Source: Raphanus sativus (Eukaryota > Streptophyta > Magnoliopsida > Brassicales > Brassicaceae). Taken from it: a DNA stretch of 64,000 nucleotides. The notes beneath the pieces were generated by a model. That model worked only from the letters and a program-made list of their open reading frames with translations. It was not told the DNA's origin and made no database searches. Positions 11,056-21,477 of this stretch are shown piece by piece; positions within the stretch are counted from its first letter, which is position 1, and the number at the start of each line of letters is the position of its first letter. A program made the translations under genes and the position numbers. The stretch spans positions 23,094,273 to 23,158,272 of the forward strand of contig NC_079513.1 in NCBI RefSeq assembly GCF_000801105.2, in the 5' to 3' direction.

Positions 11056-13485
11056 GTTTGCTTTTGTTTCTTTTTTTTTTGTGTTTGGTAAGGTCATGTT
11101 GTATATCCAGACTGTAACATTAAAAAATCGTAAGTAGTATTGTATCCATCGTAATAGTGATATGATATGAATGGGTTGGTAAGAGACAAGGACATAAAGG
11201 GTTCCTGTAACAAGATTACAACTAGAAGCCAAGCCCAAAAGTTAAAGACAGTGTGCAGAGGGAAGAAACAAATTGCAGACGACAATTCCTAGAAGTTCTA
11301 TACTTGAATAGATTTGGGTTGTTTGAGAGGCCCGTCAGAAAGCAAATCCATAGGCCTACACACACGTGCAATCTTTTCTTTTTGGAACACACACGTATAA
11401 AACTAGTACAGTATATCGAGAGAAGATAATTGGGAGGCATATTGAGTTTCGGGCAAGAATGAGACATTTCATCTTTAGCTTTCGTCAAAGTGGTGGTGCC
11501 ACGTGATACTTTTCAGAATCCACCACTCCACGTGCCCTTTTAGTTGTACCCCTCCTCAATCCACAATTATTGATTTTTAATCATAGATTAACTTTTTGGT
11601 TAGTACTACCATTTGGCTCTCCCCATGTGTTTTTTCCCAAACAAATCCCATCTTAAAATCTTTTTGTTGTGTGTTTGTGTAATCTGATATACAACAAAAT
11701 TGGCCTGCAGAATATATACGGATAAGCTATTAATTTGTGTGGTCATCAAAAGTTATCAAATGCTGTCTTCTGAAGGTGTTAGCACTGAAAAACAACTCAG
11801 TCTGTGTGTCTATAAATACGATCATAAGAGTTAAATATTTAGCAATAGTGTAAAAGATATATAAGTACTATTAACTTTATCTGTACTTTTTGAATGTTAC
11901 AGTAATCATTTTGTTTTGTGGTCCTGCCTCATGTGATTATTCCTCTTTACTCTTACTTCTAATTTATCTTATATCTAATCCATTTTATGTTACTTCACTA
12001 TTATTTATCCCTCTTTGTTTAAAAATAAAGTATATTTTAGGGTTTTCACATATATTAAAAAAACACATAATTTTTTTTATTATAAATATACTATTTCCCG
12101 TATTAACTATTATCTATAATTTTTAACTAATCAAAATTTAGTAAATATAATTAATATATTTGAAGTTTACAATTGATCATTACATGTATCGTAAATGTAA
12201 TATATATATCTTTTAAAAGCAATTTTTATAAAACATAGATCATTTTAAAACATAGAAAGTATTTTTGAAAAAGAAAACATAAAATTGTTTTATACTTCTT
12301 CTGTTTCAATGTTTCATAATAAGTGTTATTATAACATTTTTTCTTGTTACACAAAAATATCACTTTATAATTTCAATGAAAATTATATTTATTTTCATCT
12401 GAAAATTAATTATAAACTGTATTGATTTTATAAATAATTTTATTCATTTCAAATACTATTGGTTAGAGATGTGTAATTGATAACAATTTATATATATTTC
12501 GTAATTTTTTAATGTTATGAAAAATGTCAAAGTAACATTTATTCGGAAATGGAGGAATATAAAAAAGTTTAATACAGCTGTAGTATATAGATAGAGTATT
12601 GTATGAACACCAAATCTCAGTAACGATCGCCAGCTTCCCCCTTTGACTTCTGCATAATATTCACAAAACTAAAATTGATTTTAGTACAGAATAACAAAAC
12701 CAGTTTCTATAATTGATTTCACATGTTGTGTTTTGCTTTCGGTAAGGAACCAAGATGAAGATTGAACGACACCCTTCCATTCCTTGTTGTCAACAATAGC
12801 CTTTATTATTCGAGACTAGTCTTGTTAAAGTTCACAACGTTTATCCAATTTCTGTAGTACAAAAAAAGATTGTCCAAAGTGCGTTGAGACAAAAAAAAAA
12901 CATTGCATAAACATACAAATTTGCAATTTACAAAATGTAAAAAGTATGATGTAGCTTCACATATAGTCAAGAAAATGAGATGCTATATAGTTTTGTAGCT
13001 AAGTTCAATTGTAATTCTCTTAACAAAAAGCTTCCATTAAATTTCCTAGTAATAACAATTTTTGCTTACACCTGCAATTGATTTCAGAAGATTTATTTAA
13101 GTTTCATCTCTATTACTACTACTAAATTGCAGAACCATTATCAATCAGGCCATGTGCTATTAATTCCTGATTTTTCTTTTAATATGTGTGATGATCAAAC
13201 TGCATAATTTTGTAAATGAAGAAGGCATTAAAACAGAATAACAACTATAATTAGCCACCTAATTATAATTAGTAACGTTAAATCACCTGTTTTTTCACAA
13301 CCAATGTTTAACACTAATAATAAAACTAAAGAGAACGAGAGAGAGAGAGAGAGGGTTTAACAATACAACCACTGCTGTTTTAACCACCCGTCCCTGCTCT
13401 CTCTCTCTCTCTTCCCAAACTCCATTTTTCTCTGCAAATCTCAACACACACAAACCCTAATTTACTCCGCCGCTCTACACCGTCA
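11056..13485. other. Intergenic region, kinase 3' side to glutaredoxin promoter
   Basis: AT-rich. It contains two CACGTG G-box hexamers at 11500-11505 and 11529-11534, and a small MITE-like element (separate entry). A (GA)n tract at about 13337-13354 and a (CT)n tract at about 13397-13411 lie in the glutaredoxin leader. No coding sequence was recognised. Confidence 0.5.
12294..12556. mobile_element. MITE-like element, Tc1/mariner (Stowaway-like) type
   Basis: The left end CTTCTTCTGTTTCAATG and the right end, read backwards TTCCTCCATTTCCGAATA, are imperfect inverted repeats of the common plant CTCCCTCCGTTTC type. TA lies on both sides. The ends are approximate. Confidence 0.4.
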
Positions 13486-14298
13486 ATGTGGCGGCCGTGG
13501 CGCAAATCGTCGGTTAAGATTCACAACACCTTCTCTCCCACCGCCTCCTTCAAAGACATCCACCACCTCTGCACCGACGATTCCTCTCCCTTTCCTTCTT
13601 CTCCCTGCGCTTCTCCCTCTCCCTCTCCTAACCACGTCTCCAGAGTCTTCCACCGAGTCTGCGCCGCGAATCTCATCCTACGATCCTGGCCGACTCGTCC
13701 CTCTAACCACCTCCTCCTCCGCGCAGATTCCGAGCCCGTACGTCGCAATCCTGAACCAGATCCGAAGCAACCGAAACCACCCGAACCGGATGTTATACGC
13801 GTCTCGATCCCCGGCGCGGAGAGCAGCATCGTCGTATACTTCACCAGCCTCCGCGTGGTTCGTCCCACGTTCGAGGCCTGCCGAGCCGTCACCGCGATCC
13901 TCCGCAGCTTCCCCGTGCGAATCGACGAGCGGGATCTCTCGATGGACGCGTCGTTCGCGGCGGAGCTGGAGCGGATCTTCGCCGCCGGCGGCGAGAAGGA
14001 TCTTCCGAAGACGCCGAAGCTGCCGCGAGTGTTTATCGGCGGTAAGTACGTCGGAGGAGCTGAGGAGGTGAAACAGCTCCACGAGATCGGAGAGCTGAAG
14101 AAGCTCGTGGGAGAGCTGCCGAGAGCTGAGCCAGGGGTGTGCGACACGTGCGGCGGTCACAGATTCGTACCGTGCAGCGTCTGTCACGGTAGCCATAAGG
14201 TGCACACGGAGAAGCTAGGGTTTAGAACGTGCTCGGCCTGTAACGAGAACGGTCTCGTCAGGTGTTCGTCTTGTTCGTTTCCGCATCTCACGCCCTAA
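13486..14298 (+). CDS. Glutaredoxin-like protein with C-terminal CxxC zinc cluster
   Basis: A single-exon gene of 270 residues. Residues about 1-100 are low-complexity and Ser/Pro-rich. Residues about 105-205 form the glutaredoxin fold: VVYFTSLRVVRPTFEACRA, ERDLSMD, then LPRVFIGGKYVGGAEEV, which holds the family's glutathione-binding TVP-like and GG motifs. The usual CxxC active site after the first strand is replaced by TSLRVV, so classical disulphide reductase activity is unlikely. Residues about 214-262 carry four paired cysteine motifs (CDTC, CSVC, CSAC, CSSC), like a DnaJ-type zinc cluster. This is a known plant subfamily, with At5g58530 recalled as the closest. The coding part is GC-rich compared with its surroundings. 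Very long antisense frames across it are shadows. Confidence 0.88.
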   Translation: MWRPWRKSSVKIHNTFSPTASFKDIHHLCTDDSSPFPSSPCASPSPSPNHVSRVFHRVCAANLILRSWPTRPSNHLLLRADSEPVRRNPEPDPKQPKPPEPDVIRVSIPGAESSIVVYFTSLRVVRPTFEACRAVTAILRSFPVRIDERDLSMDASFAAELERIFAAGGEKDLPKTPKLPRVFIGGKYVGGAEEVKQLHEIGELKKLVGELPRAEPGVCDTCGGHRFVPCSVCHGSHKVHTEKLGFRTCSACNENGLVRCSSCSFPHLTP

Positions 14299-14485
14299 CT
14301 CCTAGATTTTATTTTACTTTTTTTTGTTTGTTTTAAGTCTACATGAAAATTGGAATAATTAAGAATAATTGTTTTATGTAATTCAGAAAATTCCAATTTG
14401 TAAAATTCGAAATGGAAAGTGGTAGCTTCAGCTTGTTTTTAGATTTAGATTTGAGAACCATAGTTTCGATCTTTTAGGCTTCAAC

Positions 14486-15609
14486 ATGACTCAAAGCAAG
14501 AAGGAAGTTAACTGGTCAGAGCTTTGTCCGGAGATGGTGCGATGTGTTTTCGAACGACTGAGCTTCACAAATCTGAAACGAGGAAGATCAGTCTGTTCTT
14601 CATGGCGCTCTGCTTTGAGAGGCTGCGTCCCAAAACATAATCAGAAATGGCTGATTCTCTTCCCTAATAACAACCGAAACAACAACAGCAGTTGCGTGTT
14701 ATTCGTTCCAGACGATAGAGACAAAACCTACAAAACGAGAGATCTCGGTGTTGACTTTGTTCAGAGTTGCTCTGTTGCTAGTTATGGCAGCTGGCTCGTG
14801 ATGTGTGACACTCGTTGTAATCTCAATATTTTGAATCCTTTGACCGGTGAGAGGATTGGTTTACCACACCCACCTGGACCTTATGATGATATAAAACCCC
14901 TATGTCTCTGGATAGACGACAGAAGCAAAGAGTACTTAGTTGTGTCTGATGGACTACGGTATTTTCTATATCAAGAAAGGGAACAGTTGGTGGCAACGCG
15001 TTTCCGGGGGAACGTCCTACAAACAAATGGTATACGAACACACATCCCAAAGCTCTACGTCAGTCGTTACAACAATCATCCTCTCAAGGTCTGGTCTTTC
15101 TCTGGAGATGAACCAAAACAAATCTTTGGAGATTATCCTCCAGATGGTCACTATGCCTTGCGGGATTTTCTTCCTGATAGAAGCAAAGACGAAGAGTCGT
15201 ATCTGAAAGAAACAAAGTATTATAATGAAGAATATGTTGACGGCAGCCTATACATTGCAGTCAGTACAGTATCTGGACAAGTTTTTTGAAGGTAAGTAAT
15301 ATGTTGCAGAAGTCCAAAAAATGGCACTTTCTCGTCTACAAGATGCACCCAGTTGAGCTTACTTGGGAAGTAGTCGACTCTCTGGGCGATGAGGCGCTGA
15401 TATTAGACATGGGTATCACTGTTGTAGCCGAAGACATTCCAGGGATCAAGAAGAACTCAATCTATTTTAGTGGTCTTGATAATGGCAGCACGGATCCTGA
15501 CCATATATTTGTGTTTGATCTCACCACCCGCGAGATTGAACCTTTGCCTCAATGTGTTTTCTCCTCTGTTAATTTCTCCGATGCTCGATGGTTCTTCCCG
15601 GATCTCTAG
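14486..15609 (+). pseudogene. F-box/DUF295 gene, copy 1, broken
   Basis: A clear paralogue of the intact copies at 16598 and 24873, starting MTQSKKEVNWSELCPEMV (F-box) and ending in the DUF295 C-terminus SDARWFFPDL. Three indels separate it from the others. Two bases are missing near 14943 and one A near 15047. Between them about 105 bases are read out of frame, after which the frame returns. An extra TT near 15284 then gives a stop in GTTTTTTGA, and the remaining 107 codons (15286-15609) continue in another frame. The third indel removes the C-terminal quarter. It may still be transcribed, but a full product is not made. Confidence 0.85.
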
Positions 15610-16079
15610 ACGTTTAGTCTAACTGTGCAATTGGCTTCCTCATGTCTAGTTTAATTTTCCTTATAAGTGTTGAAATTATATATAATGTTGATTTATTATC
15701 ATATACCAGTGTTGTTAGTTTCACAATTCTATGCAATCATAACTATCTGTAAGGAGAACTTGATCTGTCGAACTTTTTCAATGGTTAATCTGTAGCCAGT
15801 TGATGATTGCATATAGAGATATTATATAATTCTTAAACCATATTTGTTTGCTGCATTAGAGTTTGTTTTAAATTTTAATGTCACAGTAGTATTATTTGGA
15901 AACATAACATTTGGTTGTAGGTCGCAGTAGAGGGTTTTAGATTGAAAAGAGGTTTGCAAGTCATTTAATTCTCAAAACAGAGGAACTAAGAATCACTAAC
16001 CACATCAATTATTCACTTTCTTCCATGTTTGCAAAAAGCCGGTAACATATAAATGCAACACTACCATATCATTACTTAG
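15610..16079. other. Spacer between F-box copy 1 and beta-glucosidase remnant
   Basis: The F-box 3' region and AT-rich sequence. Nothing else recognised. Confidence 0.4.
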
Positions 16080-16235
16080 AGGAACCAAAGGTAGTGTCGC
16101 CCTTGAGAAAAGCAGAGTACCAATGAGCAGTGAGTTTTGGAGATCTCGTGAGATGATGAGTATCACTGAAATTCACATAGCACAATCCATAGCTAGAACC
16201 GTATCCACCAAGTAATCCATCAATGACCGACCATG
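16080..16235 (-). pseudogene. Beta-glucosidase last-exon fragment (remnant 1)
   Basis: The minus strand encodes [22 protein letters not shown] and [16 protein letters not shown]. This is the C-terminal end of the family 1 glycosidases found intact at 26362 and 34306. No other exon of this copy remains. It lies downstream of F-box copy 1 and tail to tail with it, as in the other modules. Confidence 0.8.
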
Positions 16236-16597
16236 TATGCTATTTGGGCTCCCATTTATCAATTTAAAAGAACTTTTCATATAAAATTCATAAATCCTTA
16301 TTTATTTTGTTTGTCAAAAAAAATCTTTATATATTTTCTCTTTTATCAGTTTAAAAGAACTCTTCATATATTTTTTTTAAAAAAGTATACAATTAGAAAA
16401 TTCTCACAAATAAAAACAGGAAATAAATCTAATCTCTTTTTATTTGCTATATCAACAGAAAATATATTTAATTTTAAATCATTTCCTGGTTATTTGCTTC
16501 ACGATATATATAGTTAGCGACTCTCTAGGGTTTTGCTGTCACGAGGTATTAACTCGGGCGATTTGGAGAACCAAAGCCTCCATCTTTAGGCATCAAC
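16236..16597 (+). promoter_or_regulatory. Upstream region of F-box copy 2
   Basis: AT-rich, beginning with CATATAAAATTCATAAAT-type sequence and ending GTTAGCGACTCTCTAGGG shortly before the leader. Similar blocks occur before copy 3 (24775-24872) and as an orphan copy at 20455-20659, so it is part of the duplicated unit. Confidence 0.45.
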
Positions 16598-17704
16598 ATG
16601 ACTCAAAGCAAGAAGAAAGTTAACTGGTCAGAGCTTTGTCCGGAGATGGTGCGATGTGTTTTCGAACGACTGAGTTTCACATGTCTAAAACGAGGAAGAT
16701 CAGTCTGTTCTTCGTGGCGCACTGCTTTGAGAGGCTGCGTCCCAAAACGTAATCAGATCCCATGGCTGATTCTCTTCCCTCGAAAAAACAATAACAACAG
16801 GAGTAGTAGTTGCGTGTTGTTCGTTCCAGAGGACAGAGACAATGCATACAGAACCAGAGATCTAGGTGCTGACTTTGTTAAGAGTAGCTGTGTTGCTACT
16901 TACGGAAGCTGGCTACTGATGTTGGACACTCGTTGGAATCTCACTATTTTGAATCCTTTAACCGGTGAGAGGATTGACTTACCAACTACTGACTATGCTC
17001 GATACCAACGATACCAACGACTTGATGATATAAAACCTCGAGACCTCGTAGCTTGTCTGTGGATAGACGACAGAAGCAAAGATTACTTAGTTGTCTGTAA
17101 AATGGACAACCTTATCTTTACCAAGAAAGGGAACCACTCGTGGCGATCCATCTCCTCTGGAAAAGGGCTCTACAAACAAATGGTATACGAACACACATCC
17201 CAAAAGCTCTACGCTCGTAGTTACTACAATATTCTTGTCCACGTCTGGTCTTTCTCTGGAGATGAACCACAGCAAGTCTCCGAAGAGTTGTATCTGAATG
17301 AGGAGGAGTTTAATTTGCAAGATTATGTTGACAGCAGGGTGTACATTGCAGTCAGTACAGTCTCTGGACAAGTTTTGAAGGTAGCTAATTTGTTGCACAA
17401 GTCCAAACGATGGCTCTTTCACGTCTACAAGATGCACGCAGTTGAGCTTACTTGGGAAGTAGTCGACTCTCTGGGCGATGAGGCGTTGATAATAGACATG
17501 GGTATCACTGTTGTAGCCAAAGACGTTCCAGGGATCAAGAGGAACTCAATCTACTTTAGTGGTCTCCATAATGGGAACAGTAATCCTGACCGTATATTCG
17601 TGTTTGATCTCACCACCCACGAGATTGAACCTTTGCCTCAGTGTGTTCTCTCCTCCATTCGTTTCTCCGATGCTCGTTGGTTCTTCCCCGGTCTAGACGT
17701 TTAA
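16598..17704 (+). CDS. F-box/DUF295 protein, copy 2 (intact)
   Basis: A single exon of 368 residues. Residues about 8-50 match an F-box (ELCPEMVRCVFERLSF, then CSSWRTALRGCVP). Residues about 60-365 form a DUF295 beta-propeller-like region: NPLTGERIDLP, ACLWIDDRSKDYLVVCK, VWSFSGDEPQQV, VFDLTTHEIEPLP and RFSDARWFFPGL. F-box proteins are substrate receptors of SCF ubiquitin ligases. The DUF295 partner is a large, fast-evolving family in Brassicaceae (the FDB type), mostly without known substrates. No frame break. The neighbouring copies have identical start and end motifs, so this is a tandem duplicate. Confidence 0.9.
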   Translation: MTQSKKKVNWSELCPEMVRCVFERLSFTCLKRGRSVCSSWRTALRGCVPKRNQIPWLILFPRKNNNNRSSSCVLFVPEDRDNAYRTRDLGADFVKSSCVATYGSWLLMLDTRWNLTILNPLTGERIDLPTTDYARYQRYQRLDDIKPRDLVACLWIDDRSKDYLVVCKMDNLIFTKKGNHSWRSISSGKGLYKQMVYEHTSQKLYARSYYNILVHVWSFSGDEPQQVSEELYLNEEEFNLQDYVDSRVYIAVSTVSGQVLKVANLLHKSKRWLFHVYKMHAVELTWEVVDSLGDEALIIDMGITVVAKDVPGIKRNSIYFSGLHNGNSNPDRIFVFDLTTHEIEPLPQCVLSSIRFSDARWFFPGLDV

Positions 17705-17975
17705 GTCTAACTGTGCAATTGCTTCCTCATGTCTTAGTTTATTTTTGCTTCTAAATATAGAACGGTGATGCCAAAGTCTTTTGTTATTGAGAGTGTTGTT
17801 AGTCTCACAATTCAAAGGTCCTTGACCAAATGATGTAGTAGAAAAGATTGTCGAACCAATTCTAAATAATTCTAAAGCAAAGAAAATGCAAGACCGTGCT
17901 TAATCTAAATGCAATCAATAAGTGGAGTGAAGTAAACTAAAAACTAGACTAGAAAATTACTTAAACCACATCAAA

Positions 17976-18085
17976 GACCAAAATTAACTACCTGAAATAT
18001 GTGGTCTTGTCAACCCATATTTTTTTTTGCCAAAAAAAAAACATGGGTTGACAAGACCACATATTTCAGGTAGTTAATTTTGGTC
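17976..18085. repeat. Near-perfect hairpin: 43-bp arms with 24-base spacer
   Basis: 17976-18018 and 18043-18085 are inverted copies that read as perfect by eye (left arm begins GACCAAAATTAACTACC). The spacer is itself a T run, GCC and an A run, so the fold extends further. The same position downstream of F-box copy 3 (26175-26219) has only one arm, so the inversion-duplication is specific to this copy. Confidence 0.85.
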
Positions 18086-18367
18086 TCAATCACATTTTCT
18101 ATGTTTTTTTATTATGCAGTTACTGAATTATTAATCCTGAAAAAGTATTCATGAGAGTTTAATTTCTTAATATGCATTTATGCCCAACTTAGTAAGCAAA
18201 CATAAGCACATAAGATTCATAACAAATTGTGGTCCGACTTGTTGACCGCATCGGACCAGTTATTTCATAGAAACACTATAAAGCAACAGGACAAGCAGTC
18301 TCTAAATGAAGGAAATCTTATGCGGTTTGTTACTTTAAACCGGGCGGGATTCATCAGAATATAAACA

Positions 18368-18905
18368 TTACAAAGAGGAATAAGAGAAGTTGCTTTGCAA
18401 TTGCGAGATGCCTTGAGAACCAAGAAATGTGGTGTCACCCTTGATAAAAGCAGAGTACCAATGAGCAGAGAGTTTTGGAGATCTAGTGAGATGAGCATCG
18501 CTGAAATTAACATAGTACAATCCGTAGCTTTTACCGTATCCGCCAAGTAACTCATATACATCCATCAGTGACCATACAAAGTATCCCCTCGTGTCAGACC
18601 CATTCCTACACGTTACAATAGTAATTGTGTAACGTCGACAAAGAGAGAAAAGAAGATGCAGTAAGAAACACTTTACTTACCTAACGGCATTGAGCACAGC
18701 ACCAACGTAAACATTCAAGTTAGTACTCAATCCTTGGTATATCCTTCTGTTGCAGCTGAAAATCCCCCTTAATCGTTTAACCTATTTATTTGCATTGGGA
18801 AGAGTATTAAGCAGACTAAGACCAAAAGAAATGAGAGAGAGAGACCCATAAGCGAAGAGAGTGAGACCATTCTCAAGAATGTAGACATGAGGATTGCCAT
18901 AGTTC
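18368..18905 (-). pseudogene. Beta-glucosidase 3'-end fragment (remnant 2)
   Basis: The minus strand holds the last exon ([20 protein letters not shown] to the C-terminus), the preceding short exon and part of the active-site exon (NPHVYILENG, with the nucleophile Glu). The short exon has a stop and frame break after PRIEY, where the intact paralogue reads [18 protein letters not shown]. Sequence upstream of the ENG exon is missing. Confidence 0.8.
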
Positions 18906-20454
18906 TAGTCTTTCTGTAAGAATGTGTGTTTATAAAACTCTATTGTATTATATAAGAAAAAGGAACTTTTAAAATTATCCTAATTTACATGTTATCATAC
19001 TTATAGTGAAAATACTTAATTTTAAATTTATATTTATAAATAGAAAAGTAATAAATAAGCAAAAAAATAGAATAATACAGTAATTTCTAAAGAATAAACA
19101 TTCTTTGTGAATTAGGTGAATACAATACTTTTTAGAGATTATAAACAACTATAATTGATTAGGTGCCATATGGCAATATTACCTTAGAATTTTCTTGACA
19201 AAGAACTACCTTACTTATTTTAGGAGAATTTTACTTTATTATACAAGAAAATCATTTTACCTGAATTTCATCCTAATTCTAGTAAAAATAATATATACTT
19301 TAATATATATAGATAAGTAAGAAATAAATGAATGTAACTTTTAAAGTAAAAATAAAACATGGGTTGTAAATTTAGATGTATACATAGCTTGTTAAAGATT
19401 AAATAATAATACATATAAGTGTCACATGTTCTTTAAGTAAAATAAATCAGGCTTTTGGTGACATTTTGAAAATTAAAATATCAAAATAAATTTTATTAAT
19501 ATATCGACCAAATAGCAAAAGTATGTATCTAGGATAGAAAACTATACTTCTCATTGATTTTTGCAGTATAACTCTTTAGAATTTTAATCTTTGCATATAG
19601 CAATAGATTGTGTATATTCATTATGATATAAAAAATATTAGTGTATAGATATTTTAAAAAAATTGTTTATCCTAAAGATTTATTTTATTGTAAACATAAT
19701 ATTCTATATCAACCGACATTTCATAAGAGATTCTGGTACATTTGGGTTGTTATGTTAAGTACTCCCCGTTTTGTAATGATATGTGATGTTTTAGAATGAA
19801 AAAAAAAGTATTTCAAAAAATACGCTTTATTATTTTCAATGCATGTTTATCAATTAATAATGATTAATTGTAAAGTTCAATAAATTTAATTAAACTTTTT
19901 GAGTTTTTATTACTTTAGAACTATAAACAATACTCCATCCATTTTATAATGATATATGATGTTTTAGAAAAACATGTTTCAAAAATATACATTTTATTAT
20001 TTCCAATGCATGTTTATCAATTAATAATGATTAATTGCAATTTTCAATAAACTTAGTTGCACTTCTTGAATTTTTATTGGTTTAGAATTATAAAAAAATC
20101 ACAGAAAATTTTGGGTTTTGAAATGAAATTTGTTTTTTATTAATATATGTATCATTAATTGGAAACAGAAGGAGTACAATCTTTCATGTTTTTATTCATT
20201 CACAATATTTGTTATCATTTCATAACTTGTTTTTAAAAAAAATATTATTTTATTATATAAGATAAAAATATGAAACGCACATCTTAGCAAACATGATTTT
20301 GTTAAAATCTGATTCACATTCAGAATTTCAGTTTTTCTAAGTAGATCGGATAGATCTATATTGTTTTCATATCTAATTTGGTTGCTAAGATCTTACTCAT
20401 GTGTACTTTTATTTCCATTTTATTATATATATGGTAACTGTACAAAATGAACAT
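18906..20454. other. AT-rich spacer in the duplicated array
   Basis: No reading frame. 19080-19260 resembles the DNA before F-box copy 3 (23960-24040 joined to 24690-24750). A MITE-like dimer lies at 19760-20176. Confidence 0.45.
19760..20176. mobile_element. MITE-like element with a second partial tandem copy
   Basis: The block TACTCCCCGTTTTGTAATG (19760) is repeated at 19931 as TACTCCATCCATTTTATAATG. Both are followed by near-identical sequence containing CAATGCATGTTTATCAATTA. Only the second copy reaches the inverse end GAAACAGAAGGAGTA (20176). The ends resemble Stowaway-like mariner MITEs. Confidence 0.55.
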
Positions 20455-20659
20455 ATAATGTAGAGCCCTTCATATAAAATTCGTAAATATTTTTTTTTCT
20501 CTTTTATCAATTTGAAAGAATTCTTCATACATTTTTAAAATTTTAATTATACAAGTAGCAAATTCTCACAAATAAAACAGGAAATATAACTAATCTGTTT
20601 CTAATTGCTGTCAACAAAAAAATATTTAACTATACATTAGTTTCTGGTTATTTAACACA
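20455..20659 (+). promoter_or_regulatory. Orphan copy of the F-box upstream region
   Basis: This segment aligns by eye with the region upstream of F-box copy 2 (about 16260-16500). Shared pieces include CTTCATATAAAATTCGTAAAT, CTCTTTTATCAATTTGAAAG, ATTCTCACAAATAAAACAGG and TTTCTGGTTATTT. No F-box coding sequence follows. It is interrupted by the foldback element at 20669. Confidence 0.55.
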
Positions 20660-20668
20660 CGCAAATAA
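20660..20668. repeat. Left target-site duplication of foldback element
   Basis: CGCAAATAA, repeated exactly at 21469-21477. Confidence 0.85.
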
Positions 20669-21468
20669 GAGAAATACTTGGGTTCATCCCTAGAGTGAAC
20701 CTTTAGGTTCACCCAACCAATAGGATTTCGTTATTTTATATTCAGTATCTTTTTAAAAAAGAAAACAAAATATTATCAAGTTTTATTATATTTTTAAAAT
20801 AAAAATAAATAGAAAATAATAGTAACCGCAAAAAAAAAATATTTAAAATACCGTCAGCAAAACACTAAACCCTAAACTCTAAACCCTAAATCATAAACCT
20901 TAAATCCATAGTAAATCCTTGGATAAATCCTAAATCTTTGGATTTAAAAAAAAATATATATTTTTAACACAATCAGCAAAACACTAAACCCTAAACCCTA
21001 AATACTAAACCCTAAACCCTTGGGTAAATCATAAACCCTTGGATAAATCCTAAACCGTAGGATTTAGAATTTATCCAAGCATTTTGGATTTACCAATGGT
21101 TTAGGGTTTACCCAGGGGTTTAGGGTTTAGGATTTAGGGTTTAGGGTTTAGTGTTTGACTAACGCTATTAAAAATATATTTTTCTAAAACGTATTTTTGT
21201 TTGCAATTACTATCCAAAGATTTAGGATTTGTCCAAGGGTTTACTATGGATTTAAGGTTTATGATTTAGGGTTTAGTGTTTTGCTGACGGTATTTTAAAT
21301 ATAATTTTTTTTTACGACTACTATTATTTTCTACTTATTTTTTATTTTAAAAACATAATAAAACTTGACAATATTTTGTTTCCTTTTTTAAAAGATACTG
21401 AATATAAAATAACGAAATCCTATTGGTTGGGTGAAGGTTCACTCTAGGGGTGAACCCAAGAATTTCTC
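20669..21468. mobile_element. Foldback (Mutator-type MITE) element of 800 bp, containing telomere-like repeats
   Basis: The whole element is one inverted repeat. The left end GAGAAATACTTGGGTTCA mirrors the right end TGAACCCAAGAATTTCTC, and the match continues for nearly 400 bases per arm. Internal arms carry many CCCTAAA units (left, about 20865-21040) and TTTAGGG units (right, about 21090-21270). A 9-bp duplication (CGCAAATAA) flanks it, as expected for Mutator-family transposition. No protein is encoded. Confidence 0.85.
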
Positions 21469-21477
21469 CGCAAATAA
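21469..21477. repeat. Right target-site duplication of foldback element
   Basis: CGCAAATAA, an exact copy of 20660-20668. Confidence 0.85.

Noticed and set aside
11500..11534. Pair of CACGTG G-boxes
   Set aside because: They lie just past the kinase 3' end and about 2 kb from the next gene start. Two hexamers alone are weak evidence.
13521..14205. Two long minus-strand frames (208 and 175 codons) opposite the glutaredoxin gene
   Set aside because: They lie in GC-rich coding DNA and are shadows. Their translations are Arg/Ser-rich with no domain.
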